DNA of 64,000 nucleotides. Origin: Tridacna crocea. Lineage: Eukaryota; Mollusca; Bivalvia; Cardiida; Cardiidae. Of this stretch, positions 25,253-35,785 are shown in pieces. Position numbers and translations under genes: made by a program. The notes beneath the pieces were generated by a model. The model searched no databases. It worked only from the letters and a program-made list of their open reading frames with translations, and had not been told where the DNA came from. Numbering within the stretch: position 1 is the stretch's first letter; every line of letters starts with the position of its first letter. Location of the stretch: assembly GCA_943736015.1 (NCBI GenBank), contig OX031069.1:22139235-22203234 (forward strand). The letters run 5' to 3'.

Positions 25253-25464
25253 TAATGGTAAAATTTTAGACTTGTCCAAATTGAAAGCAGTTGCAGACGA
25301 CAAAATAAATGTGACTTAAGAATTGAAAAGTAACTTTAGAAAAGTAGAAAACAATGTGGAAAAAGGAGGTTAATGGTTACCAGCATTTTCTCCTTTTTCC
25401 ACAATGTTTTCAGAAGCTTCTTCTCTGGGTCGTAAAAACCATGGATTGTTTGGTAAAGAGTTAA
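25253..25464 (-). mobile_element. MITE-1 copy
   Basis: Left TTAA lost (TAATGGTAAAATTTTAGAC); right end TTTGGTAAAGAGTTAA. Both arms carry the same coupled change (TGGAAAAAGG with CCTTTTTCCA). Confidence 0.85.
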
Positions 25465-25777
25465 AAGAAAATCACACTGAGTGAAGAGCAGACAAGGAAC
25501 TACCGAATTTGGTTTTATCTTATCACCATGGATCCCTGAATTGTTTATCACTAATGCTGTTTTTCTGTCCCTCTTCTTAAATCCTTGGCAATAACTGATG
25601 AAACTTCACACATCTGTTCCTTATGCTAGTAGGTCATTTTATTTGTGTGTAGGGGTGGGGATGTATGATTTACTGCAGTGTCATTGAAAAAGGGGGCTAA
25701 AAAGTCTGTCATAAAAAAGTTTTTCTCAGTTAAGGATATCATTTCAAAAAAAATAATCTGTTTTCTTTTAAATCTCT

Positions 25778-26070
25778 TTCAGGAAAGATATGAGCTTGTT
25801 GTAGGAAATTTCAGCATGACGACAGACTAGAGGTACATGTAGGTCAGAGTTGTCAACAGTTTCTAGCTGTTTTCTAAATTAGTTTGTTTTCTAAATTCAA
25901 ATTGCTTTGGCTCAATAGAATTTTCATTCATAGAGCTAAGTTGGGTTGTAGAGTATTTTTTGTTTCATCTTTTTGTGTATAAAATCTTTGTCTGCAATGT
26001 GCTTCATTTGGCAGTACTGGTTTAATAGTTTGAAAACTGGAATTTTGGTCCGGAATGTACAAAGTGAAAT
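25778..26070 (+). repeat. duplicated segment, copy 2 (splice-acceptor-like start)
   Basis: Partner of 16783-17090. CTCTTTCAG|GAAAGATATGAG is a good acceptor, and the frame GAA AGA TAT reads ERYELVVGNFSMTTD-stop, which is alignable with the product of copy 1. It looks like a terminal exon plus 3' UTR, or the 3' end of an interspersed element. Confidence 0.65.
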
Positions 26071-26528
26071 TGGGGTAAAATGAGAAAACGAAATCTTTTT
26101 TTGCATTATAGCTCTTGCCTTGCATTTCCCTTTTGTGCAAGGTTCCCCTACTTGATTCATACTTTCATTTTACCTATTTTTGTCCTGTTTCACTTCTTTA
26201 TTTTGTACTTTGGGTTTGAACATTGTGCTCCTGCATTCTGACCAGGGAATGGGCTTTTGCTTTTTCGTCCTTTTATTGTAAGGGTCTTTTTCGGGTTGGA
26301 GTCTGGCAGTACATTGGTTCTCTTTCTATTTGACATACGCCTTAAATATTATTATGAAAAGCCAAGTACGTACAGATTAATAGAACTAATTGTAACAAAA
26401 GAACAGTCTTAAACCTTTGTTACAATATCGACGAAGTTGTAAAGCGCCATCTATCCATTATGAACGTCATCTCCTCTTGACTGTGCCTTGCCAGGTGGCA
26501 AATTATTTATTTATTATTTTCGTCACCA

Positions 26529-26936
26529 TTGACCCTTATCCTGCTTAACCCATTACCACACAATCCCTACTTTTGATGACCCTGAGAAAGAGGCCTTTAG
26601 AAAACATTGTGGGAAAAGGAGAAAATGCTGGTAACCAGCATTTTCTCCTTTTCCACAATGTTTTCTACACTTTACACAACAAATTTCTAATTTGGAGTCA
26701 CTTTTATTTTGTTGTCTGCAAATGCTTTCAATTTGGACATACCTAAAATATTGTCGTTTGATAAAGAATTAATAACTAAAATGCAATGTTCAGTTCATTT
26801 TTAAAAACCCAAGTGTGGGGAATAATATCACCTTGTCAGTGTAGATAAAAGATTGGAATCCACGGTCTGGGCAGTCTGATCTTGATCTGCACTGGCTGCA
26901 GAGGGGTTAAGAAGCTCAGGGGTTAATTTTCTCTAT
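26529..26936. mobile_element. MITE-2 copy split by a MITE-1 insertion
   Basis: GACCCTTATCCTGCTTAA at the left and CAGTCTGATCTTGATCTGCA ... GGGGTTAA at the right match the copy at 14282-14492 once 26545-26772 is set aside. Confidence 0.7.
26545..26772 (+). mobile_element. MITE-1 copy nested in MITE-2
   Basis: TTAACCCATTACCACACAAT to ATAAAGAATTAA. The junction reads CTGC-TTAA-element-TTAA-TAACTAAA, against CTGCTAAATAACTAAA in the uninterrupted MITE-2 copy. Hairpin 26602-26668 is almost perfect. Confidence 0.95.
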
Positions 26937-27124
26937 CTGCAACTAGGTAAGGCATAATAATATAAATAATTATGTCGCTATCCTTTTATCCATATATTCA
27001 CAAATATTTGTTAGGACTTAGTTCAGTTATATAGTCTGCATGTATTACATACATGTATGTAGTAACTTGGCTACAACGCCTCACTTCCTTAGGCCTGTAT
27101 GCCTCTATAATTTTTCAAGTCTAA

Positions 27125-27340
27125 TTAACTCTGTCATTTGACAAACATCTTTTTTTCGTCAAAATACAATCAGATGCCGAAATCTACTTTGGATCCAATA
27201 AGACTGGTCTTTAGTGGAGCCGAGAGCACTGTGGGAAGGGGAGATAATTCTTGTTACCGCTATTTCCCAATTCACAAAATGAAGTCAAAATTTTGTTTAT
27301 TGGGGCCATCAGAACATTGGATAGTTTGTTAAAGTGTTAA
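27125..27340 (-). mobile_element. MITE-1 copy, decayed
   Basis: TTAACTCTGTCATTTGACAA start, AGCACTGTGGGAAGGGGAGA left arm, GTTTGTTAAAGTGTTAA end. Confidence 0.5.
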
Positions 27341-27419
27341 GTGTTTAACAAAAAATTTCCACACTGTATAGTTAAATAACTGGTAGATTGATTGGCTCTT
27401 GTAACTGACTATATGATCA

Positions 27420-27960
27420 ATGCAGATGTAAATCTTCCCCGTGGGGTCACAGGTTTTTTTTTTACTGTATAGAATAGGACCTAGGCCTTTCTCTATGGCA
27501 TGTCGTAGAAGGCGATTAAAATTAGAGACAAACGGCTGCTTTCCTCGTAATTCGTAGGATTGCAGCAGGCTGGGTAGTTTTTATTCCAAATCCTATATTT
27601 TTTTCTCGATGTAAATAGGGTTTGGAATGGGAATCAATTGGCCTGTGGGACCCCGTGTGGTTTAATCGGGGATATAAGAATAAACCACTGCAGTCCCGCG
27701 ATCGTCACATCGGCTATTTCGTGTGGGGGAACAAAAGTGACAGCATGCATGTCATTAATGGCGACAAAAGGGGCATCATTTTGTGTTTCGTCCATTCCTC
27801 ATTTATCATGTTTGTCTTATGTTGTTGCACATGTATGTTATTTTCACCTCGCATTATTGTTTACTAATGTAAGTGCACCCAATATGACCTACATGTAAGT
27901 TGTTGACGGGCCTTAAAGCGCTATTCATTCTTAAGATGTAAATCTATTGTTTGCCATCTA
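27420..27960. repeat. GC-richer interspersed repeat, family not identified
   Basis: Base composition differs from its surroundings (CCCCGTGGGGTCACAGG, GTCGTAGAAGGCGATTAAAA, GCGATCGTCACATCGG, GACGGGCCTTAAAGCG). The closing GGGCCTTAAAGCGCTATTCA resembles tails of molluscan non-LTR or SINE elements. Two overlapping open frames (27622-27867, 27638-27898) show no motif. Confidence 0.45.
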
Positions 27961-28309
27961 TAAGGAAAATGCATACTATGTTAAATACCATAATTGTCCG
28001 TGCTCATTCTCCACTTTTCCGGCTATTTTTCCTGTTTATCTCTCCCATGTTTTGATATGACATTTGATTATTTAAACTCATTTTTTAGACCTATTAGATG
28101 TCAAATATGTATTTGTAAGTACGAAATGCATGTGTATGCATAAATATTCAATAAAATCTATTTATCTATATTTTTGTTATCTGTAACTTCATTCTTATTG
28201 CTTTCCTTGTTTTTTTTTTTATTGTATAATGCTTGCCATTTTGGCAGAAAAAACAACAAAATAATAATAATTATAATCACATTTTGGCAGAGCAACTGGG
28301 CTTTACCTA

Positions 28310-28529
28310 AATGTTTACCAAACCCAAAACTCTTAGGATTAGTTAAAACTGAAAGTATTTGCATACAAACTAGATTTTGCTCATATGACTTGATTTTACC
28401 ATGAAATATTGGACAAAATTGTTGGGAAAATGGTGGAAACCATGCTGGTTACCAGCGTTTTCCAACAATGTTTTCAAGGGCTTCTTTTTCTGGTTTGTTG
28501 AGACTTAGCATTGTTTATTAAAGGGTTAA
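28310..28529 (-). mobile_element. MITE-1 copy, first of a three-copy cluster
   Basis: Hairpin AACATGCTGGTTACCAGCG (diverged). The right TTAA at 28526-28529 is shared with the next copy. Confidence 0.6.
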
Positions 28530-28744
28530 CTCTTTACTAAACAATTCCGACGTTTAATGAACCTGTGAAAGAATCCTATAGAAAACATTGTGGGAAAAGG
28601 AGAAAATGTTGGTAACCAGCATTTTCTCCTTTTCCCACAATATTTTCTACCATGTCTAAGTCAGAAATCATTTTATTAACAAGATTTAATTTGTCTGTAA
28701 ATATTTTGAATTTGGTCCAGCCAAAAAGATTTATCTTTGGTTAA
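28526..28744 (+). mobile_element. MITE-1 copy, second of the cluster
   Basis: TTAACTCTTTACTAAACAAT start, intact hairpin about 28580-28648. The right TTAA 28741-28744 is shared with the next copy. Confidence 0.85.
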
Positions 28745-28938
28745 TCCTTTACCACACAATGACAACTTTTGACGACCCTGAAGTAGAAGCCTTTTGAAAA
28801 CATAGTGGGAAAAGGATTTCCCCTAATGTTTTCTAACCTTCCAAAATCGAATTTGGATATTTCAGTCACATTTATTTTGTCGTCTACAAATGTTTAAGTT
28901 GGACCATTCCATAAATTTGTTGTTTCATAAAGAGTTAA
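28741..28938 (+). mobile_element. MITE-1 copy, third of the cluster, hairpin deleted
   Basis: TTAATCCTTTACCACACAAT start and CATAAAGAGTTAA end. The palindrome is shortened to GTGGGAAAAGGATTTCCCC. Confidence 0.8.
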
Positions 28939-29419
28939 AGGACCATATGGTAGACAGCCTTTGGTTGGTTGTATTGGTTGGTTGTTTCAGAGTTGAACGC
29001 TACTTTAACAGCTAAGGTCATATCATGGTGGTCGATGATGCACATACGTTTCCTTGCTTTCTCACACCAGTACTAACACAACTTTCTTTCCAAAGCCACC
29101 AACTACTTTTCTCACATACTTCAGCAAAGGTAAGAATAGAAAGTTCACCTCAACCAGGTATTGACCTCCCAACCACCATGTCACGAGTCCGACAGCCACC
29201 TGGGCGGGGCAGACAGCCTTTAAAACCAATATGAGGACATGAGAAAGAAAGGATCTAAACTGAGTTGTCTGATGAGATACAATTTTATTAAACAAGTCTG
29301 AGGAAAATGTTATAAAGCCCACCTTAGCAAGCTTAATAACATTTTTTCTTGATGAGGTTCTTTTTTTTCACATATAATAGCATATAACAGATCAGAAGTT
29401 GCCAAACCATCTATAGCTA

Positions 29420-29657
29420 AATGTTATTTTGATGCCATGGAAATTCAGAGATTTTGAAGGAATCAAAGTCTTCAAAATCTCTGAAGAGGATTATGTTAGG
29501 ATCCTGAAGAGGATTATGTTAGGATCATTTCTGTGAAGTTTCATCGAAATTGGATGTGTGGATTCATAGATGTTTGAAAATAAAGTTAACAGACAGACAG
29601 ATGCACGACGGACTTCAGGTACTGACATAAGCCTGCTGGCCTTCAGCTAGTGGAGCT
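29420..29657 (+). repeat. 3' part of a palindrome-headed interspersed element
   Basis: Matches the 3' region of 33480-33732 (GGATCATTTCTGTGAAGTTT, CAGACAGACAGATG, GCCTTCAGCTAGTGGAGCTAA). A 22-bp piece (GAAGAGGATTATGTTAGGATC) is repeated in tandem at about 29484-29527. Confidence 0.65.
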
Positions 29658-29859
29658 AAAACATACCAGCATTTTATCACAAAGTTTTCAACAGCTCATT
29701 TTCATCAGAGTCTATTGGCTAACACAACCAGCATTTTTTCCCCTTCTTCACAGGTTTCAAAAGCTCCTTTTATTTAGGGTCAACCTTTCTATTGCTTGGA
29801 GCATCAAAGCGTTGAAAACACTGGTGCAGCCTTTGTCAAGGTAGCCATTGTGTGGAATT

Positions 29860-30500
29860 AATAATTCAAAAAACTTGAAAGTTGACCTACTAAGCAAATT
29901 AATACATCTTTTGGGTTAAAGGGAGAGTACTAGTACCAAAGTTTGGATCATTTGTATATCAGTGTTCTCCCTTTGATCATTCACAGAAGTCATGAGTAAT
30001 GTCCCTTGAGATAATGGGTAGACAGAAACCATGTATATATAAATATATCAAATAACATTAAGTTTATACCTGAAATCTATGATTCTAAGATATCTTTGGT
30101 CGTCAAGATCTAATTTCCAACATTACAATCAATTACCGGTATTTCGATCTGTTAATATTAATGCACATTTGAAATGAGTAGCATGCAATCATGGAACAAA
30201 CAAGCTCAGGGGTGAACTGATTTTGGAATGAACAAGTTCAGAGACTAAGCGGTCAGTAGACAAATTTTGATTATATCATCGCGTCAATAAAAGGATGAGT
30301 GGGTGAAGCCATTTTTAAACAAAAAGAAGTATTTCTACAATCGATGGCCTATTCCATTGCATTTTAATACACCATTTCCAATTACATGTCTGAGTGCCAT
30401 TGGAAAGTTTTATCTATTTCCTACAGTTTTGCACAATGGTCTTCAAAATTCAATATTGAACATTCATTATTGAATTCATAGTGGCACTGTCTGTGATAAA
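29860..30500. repeat. tandem segmental duplication, copy 1
   Basis: Alignable with 31270-32240 through many blocks, such as GACCTACTAAGCAAAT, GAAACCATGTA, TTTATACCTGAAA, GGTCAGTAGACAAATTTTG and TCAATATTGAACATTCATTA. This copy lacks the MITE-1 present in copy 2. Confidence 0.85.
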
Positions 30501-30534
30501 TGCCAGACAAAAAAAAAAAAAACAAGAACAACTG

Positions 30535-30762
30535 ATAAACCCTTTCCCAAACGACAAATTTTAGACTCTTCCAAACTCAAAGAGTTTGCAGACGACAATT
30601 TCAAATTCGATAAAAATGACAGAAAGTTCTCCAAATGGGTAGAAAACACTGTAGGAAAACGGGAAATTGCCCGTTACGAGCAATTTCTCCTTTTCCCACA
30701 GTGTTTTCAATAGCATGTACGGCAGACACGTAAAAACAGGGGCTTGTTTGGGAAAGGGTTAA
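30535..30762 (-). mobile_element. MITE-1 variant copy
   Basis: ATAAACCCTTTCCCAAACG start and TTTGGGAAAGGGTTAA end, so both termini share the change ACC to CCC. The hairpin arms carry coupled variants (ACACTGT/ACAGTGT, GAAATTGC/GCAATTTC). Confidence 0.8.
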
Positions 30763-30794
30763 GCAAGTCCCTTAATTATTTATCAAACGACAGT

Positions 30795-30965
30795 AATATA
30801 GATTTGTTCGATGATGGCTATGTGGGAAATCAGTTAGTAACATGGAAAGAAAATTGTGAGAAGTAGTGTTAATGGAGGCTCCAGGAAAGCATGGATAGGT
30901 GCACTGGCGATATAACTGAAATAATGTTTAAAACGGCATTTAATGCTACACTATCGATCAACAGA
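30795..30965 (+). repeat. SINE body fragment
   Basis: GATGATGGCTATGTGGGAAA ... CCAGGAAAGCATGGATAGGT ... CTGAAATAATGTT matches the SINE bodies at 53410-53570 and 38140-38305. Confidence 0.55.
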
Positions 30966-31165
30966 CTCATTCAAATTGAAAACATTTGCAAACCAAAACT
31001 TAAATGTGGCTTAAATGATTAAATGTTGTGTTTTGTAGGGTAGGAAATATTGTGAAAAAAGTAGAAAATGCTGGTTACCAGCATTTCTTCTTCTCCCACT
31101 ATGTTTTCAAGATTTATTCCTCAGGATTGTTATAATTCAGGATTGTGTGGTAAAGAAATAAGGGA
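30940..31165 (-). mobile_element. MITE-1 copy, decayed ends
   Basis: GAAAATGCTGGTTACCAGCA hairpin around 31065. Right end GTGTGGTAAAGAAATAA. Confidence 0.65.
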
Positions 31166-31269
31166 AATGTCAGATTTAGTATACTTTTATAAATCAAAGC
31201 GATGAGACTGTTAATGTAATATTTGTCAAGGAAGCCATTGTGCAGAATTAATAATTTCAAGAAAAAGAA

Positions 31270-32240
31270 ATATTATTTAAATATTAACTTGAAAATCAAC
31301 CTCCTAAGCAAATCAGTACATCCATTTGGTTAAATGGAGAGTACTGGTACCAAAATTTGTAGTTTTGTATGTTGATCATTCAGGAGGAGTCGGGACCACT
31401 TATGCCACTCAGCATACCTCGGGTGATGGTAGTAACAAAATTCAAGGTAATGAATCAGTCTTGTTGTGACAAGTGGAGTTTCGTCTCTCGATGACAAGAT
31501 ACATAATAGGTAGAGAAAGAAACCATGTAAATACATGTATATTAAATGAAATTAGGTTTATACCTGAAAACTATGGCTTTGAGATATCTTTGACCATCAG
31601 GATCTAATTCCAAACATTACAATAAAGTTTTCAACCCGTAAATTTTCACACACAATCAAATGTGGTAGCGTGCAACCATAGGAGAAACAAGCCCAGGGAT
31701 GACTTGGTTTTGGAACAAACAAGCCTTGAACTAAAGTGGTCAGTAGACAAATTTTGTGTATATCATTGCGGCTATAGAAGGCTATGAAGGGGTAAAAACT
31801 ATTTCAAATCAAAAAGAAGCAACCAATTGCATAATGCATTTTACTTCTATACACTATTTCCAATTATACATGAGTGCTATAGAAAAACTCATGTGTCTGA
31901 GAAAATTTAGTTTAACTCTTTACCAAACGACAAGTTTTAGACTGGGCAAAATTGAAAGCACTTTCCGACGACAAAATAAACGTAAATCAGAAATTGAAAT
32001 TTGTTTCCAGCAGGGTAGAAAACATTGTGGGAAAAGGAGAAAATGCTGGTTTCCAGCATTTTCTCCTTTTCCCACAATGTTTTCAAAAGGCATCTATCTC
32101 AGGGTCGTAAAAACCAGGGATTGTTTGGTAAAGGGTTAACAGGGTTTATTTCCTTCGGTTTTGCGTAAAATTTGATACATCATGGTCTTCAAAATTCAAT
32201 ATTGAACATTCATTATTGAACCCATAGTGGCATTTGTCTT
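31270..32240. repeat. tandem segmental duplication, copy 2
   Basis: Partner of 29860-30500, offset about 1.4 kb; contains the MITE-1 at 31912-32139. Confidence 0.85.
31912..32139 (-). mobile_element. MITE-1 copy in the duplicated segment
   Basis: TTAACTCTTTACCAAACGAC to TTTGGTAAAGGGTTAA with a near-perfect 70-bp hairpin (about 32015-32085). Absent from the paralogous position near 30420. Confidence 0.95.
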
Positions 32241-32470
32241 CAACAAAATTAATGTCACAAAAACACACAACTAATCAAGAGACTCAAAAGTGTAAGCTAA
32301 CTTGCATTTGAAAACTAAATATAAGTAAACCAGACATCTAACTAAGAAGCACAAAAGTGTAAGCTGACTTGTGTTTTAAACTAAATGAGCCATGGTCTGG
32401 CAAAAGGCAGGCTGACATGGGTCAATACTTTTTCAGATACATTAGGCCTCCATTTCACAAGGCATGGTTT

Positions 32471-32550
32471 AATCTTGTACCACACAATCCTGAGTTTTAA
32501 CGACCTTGAAGAATAAGGCTTTTGAAACCGCTGTGGAAAAAGGTAGAAAC
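32471..32550 (+). mobile_element. MITE-1 left-end fragment
   Basis: GTACCACACAATCCTGAGTTTTA to CGCTGTGGAAAAAGG; truncated at the left hairpin arm. Confidence 0.45.
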
Positions 32551-32603
32551 TAAAGCTATCACTGAATGTGACTTAATACCCATGTCAGCACTTTGACAGA
32601 AAC

Positions 32604-33732
32604 TAGAAGGCCCTGAAGGGCCTGAATATGCTCTACTGGCAGAGAATTAAATTTTGCTTTTATGCTAGCATACATTATGAATTCATGATGCAAAAAGACG
32701 AGAAACACACAAAAATTTTATGCTAGCATACATTATGTATTCATGATTCAAAAAGACAAACAAGAGGACCATGATGGTCCTATATCGCTCACCTGAGTAC
32801 TAAGCAGTAAAGGTCTACAATGACCAAATATTGAGGTTCAAGGAAAACGATTATAAAACAAGAGCTGCAAATTGTCGCAAGATATGCAATCCCACCGCCA
32901 GTTGCCAAGGAGGTATAATAGTTGCAAAGGGCAACAAACATGTTTACCAAGTCTAAAGTCAATTTGACTTGAGACTTCAAAATTCCACACTGGACAAGCA
33001 AAATCTACCGTAAGAATGAAGATCAAAGTGAAAATTTAGAATCCGTGCTAGGTAGGATAATTGCTCTTGCACACAGTACTCGGTAATATTGCAGCAAACA
33101 TGCATACCAATTTTGAAGTCGTTCTGATAAGAGATGACCAAGTCATATTCCAGACAAGCACTAAATGCAGACTCATGTGAGATTTTATCGAGACAAACAT
33201 TCTAACTAATTTTCAATTCAGCTTAGCAAGAAATGTGGTCCCTCGAGTGCTCAAAAGAAGATTTTTAAAGATTTCCCTCCTTATCTGTGAAATCTGAGAC
33301 CGACAACATAGGGCTAACTTTCACACCAGGGCCATATTTTGCAGTATTTTTTGTAGAGGGCCACTAGATGATGCTATATGCCAAATATGAAAGCTCTAGC
33401 CCTTACAGTTTTGGACGAGAAGATTTTTATAGTTTTTTCACTTGGTTGCCATGGCAATCAGAGTTCTTCATGGAATTCAAATCTTTGAAGTATTTTGAAA
33501 GTGCATCACCTAGGGATCATTTCTGTGAAGCTTGATTGAAATCTGATTGTAAGATTAGGAGAAGAAGATGTTTTTGTAATTGTGAACGGACGGACGACGG
33601 ACATTGATCTATCACAATAGCTCACATTGGGCACTTCGTGCTCAGGTGAGCTAAGAAAGACTAAGACAGAAAGGCGGATGACGGAAACCCCACCATGACA
33701 TAAGCTCTGCTGGCTTTCAGCCAGTAGAGCTA
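32604..33732 (+). mobile_element. palindrome-headed element, family A, split by a nested family-B element
   Basis: Head AGAAGGCCCTGAAGGGCCT then ATATGCTCTACTGGCA; tail GCTTTCAGCCAGTAGAGCTAA. GCTCTACTGGC and GCCAGTAGAGC are inverted ends. A ~65-bp tandem pair (TTTTATGCTAGCATACATTA) sits near the head. Helitron/Helentron-like features (CTAA end, subterminal inverted repeats) are suggestive only. Confidence 0.65.
32759..33655 (+). mobile_element. palindrome-headed element, family B, nested
   Basis: Head ACAAGAGGACCATGATGGTC then CGCTCACCTGAG; tail GCACTTCGTGCTCAGGTGAG followed by CTAA. CTCACCTGAG and CTCAGGTGAG are inverted ends. A GACGGACGACGG run precedes the tail. Confidence 0.7.
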
Positions 33733-35030
33733 AAACAAGAGGACCATGATGGTCCTATATCGCTCACCTGAGTATTAAGCTGTAAAATCAAACTTGTGGC
33801 CCCAGGGGCAGAACCAGTTTGGACCCCAGGGGCATCCTAAGAAAAAACTTGGTAGAGGTCACTAGGAGATGCTACTTACAAAATATCAAAGCTCTACACT
33901 TTCTAGTTTCAGAGAAGAATTTTCAAGTTTTCCTTCTTTGTTCCTATGTTTCGAACTTGTGACCTCTGGGGCAGGGCAAGTTTTGACCCCAGGGACATCG
34001 TATGAAGAAACTTTGTAGAAGTCCACTAAGAGATGATACATACCAAATATCAAAGCTCTAAGCCTTCTAGTTTCAGAGAAGAAGAATTTTAAAGTTTTCC
34101 TTCTTTGTTCCTATGTTTCGAACTTGGGACCCACGGGGCAGGGCAACTTTTGACCCCAGGGACATCATATAAACAAACATTATTTCTATGTTTATAAACT
34201 TGTGACCCCCGTGGCGGGGCCAGTTTTGACCCCAGGGACATCATATGAACAATCTTAGTAGAGGTCTACTAGGAGATGCTACATATCAAATATCAAAGCT
34301 CTACACCTTCTAGTTTCAGAGAAGAAGAATTTTTAAGTTTTCCTTCATTGTCCCTATGTTTCAAACTTGTGACCCCCGGGGCGGGACCAATTTTGACCCC
34401 AGGGGCATCATATGAACAATCTTGGTAGAGGTTTACTAGATGCTACATATCAAATCTCTGCACCTTCTAGTTTCAGAGAAGAAGAATTTTCAAGTTTTCC
34501 TTCTTTGTTCCTATGTTTCAAACTTGTGACCCCCGGGGCGGGGCCAGTTTTGACCCCAGGGGCATCATATGAACAATCTTGGTAGAGGTCCACTTGGAGA
34601 TGCTACATACCAAATATCAAAGCTCTACACCTTCTAGTTTCAGAGAAGAAGAATTTTCAAGTTTTCCTTCTTTGTTCCTATGTTTCAAACTTGTGACCCC
34701 CGGGGCGGGGCCAGTTTTGACCCCAGGGGCATCATATGAACAATTTTGGTAGAGGTCTACTAGGAGATGCTACATACAAAATTTCAGAGCTCTACGCCTA
34801 CTAGTTTCAGAGAAGAAGATTTTCAAAGAGTTTGCTATTTTTTTTTCCTTTTGGTTGCCATGGCAACCAGAGTTATGGGTGGAATACAATCTCTTGAACA
34901 ACTTTGGTAGAGCTTCACCCAAGGAACATCCCTGCCAACTTTCATCAAGATTGGCTCAGTGGTTTAGGAGGAGAAGATGTTTAAAGAAATTGTGGACGAC
35001 GGACGCTGCACGACGGAACAAAAACAAAAA
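33733..35030 (+). mobile_element. family-B element with central ~155-bp tandem repeats
   Basis: The same head as 32759 is followed by about six units with CTTGTGACCCCCGGGGCGGG, CCAGTTTTGACCCCAGGGGC and CTTCTAGTTTCAGAGAAGAA, a unique part with GGTTGCCATGGCAACC, and a GGACGACGGACGCTGCACGA tail. The general plan (head, central tandem repeats, tail) resembles Helentron-associated elements with central tandem repeats reported from bivalves. Confidence 0.7.
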
Positions 35031-35039
35031 CGGCTACAA

Positions 35040-35785
35040 AATAAAAATCAGGTCAATATCCACCATTGTTTAGAAAAAAAAAGTCCGGAAAGTTTCTTTT
35101 TTTTTTGCCAAATTCATAAGTCTAAGGCCCATAATTTCATAAAATCAATAGACCGGAACGAAACTATAACTTACCCACCAAAAATCAGCTCAACATCTCC
35201 CAGTGTTTAGGGAAAAGTCTGGAAAACTGTTTTTTCCGTGAAAATTTCTAAGTCCAAGGCCTGTAATTTCGTTAGAAATCAGTAGACTGGAATGAAACTC
35301 TAACTTGATCTGTAAGTCATGTGGTTGACTTATCCTCTAAAAGTCAGTTCAATATCTCCCAGCGTTTAGAAAAAAAGTCAGGAAAACTGTTTTTCTGTGA
35401 AAATTACGAAGTCCAAGGTCCGTAATTTCGTTAAAAATCAGTAGACCACAACAAAACTCGAACTTGATCTGTAAGTCATGGTGGTTGACTTATCCTCCAA
35501 AAGTCAGCTCAATATCTCCCAACGTTTAGAAAAAAGTCCGGAAAACTGTTTTTTCCGTGAAAAGTTCCAAGTCCAAGGCCCGTAATTTTGTTAAAAATCA
35601 GTAGACCAGAACGAAACTCAAACTTGATCTGTAAGTCATGGTGGTTGACCTACCCACAAAAAATCAGCTCAATATCTGCTAGCGTTTAGAAAATAAATCC
35701 GGAAAACTGATCTGCCGGACTGATGAACAGACTGACAGAGTGCAAACCTAAAGTTCCCCCCTCCTCCCCCCCCCCGGACGACTGA
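35040..35785. repeat. ~160-180-bp tandem repeat, four to five units
   Basis: Units marked by CAGCTCAATATCTCCCARCG and AAGTCCAAGGCCCGTAATTT, ending in a C-rich run (about 35757-35776) and GGACGACTG. Confidence 0.85.
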
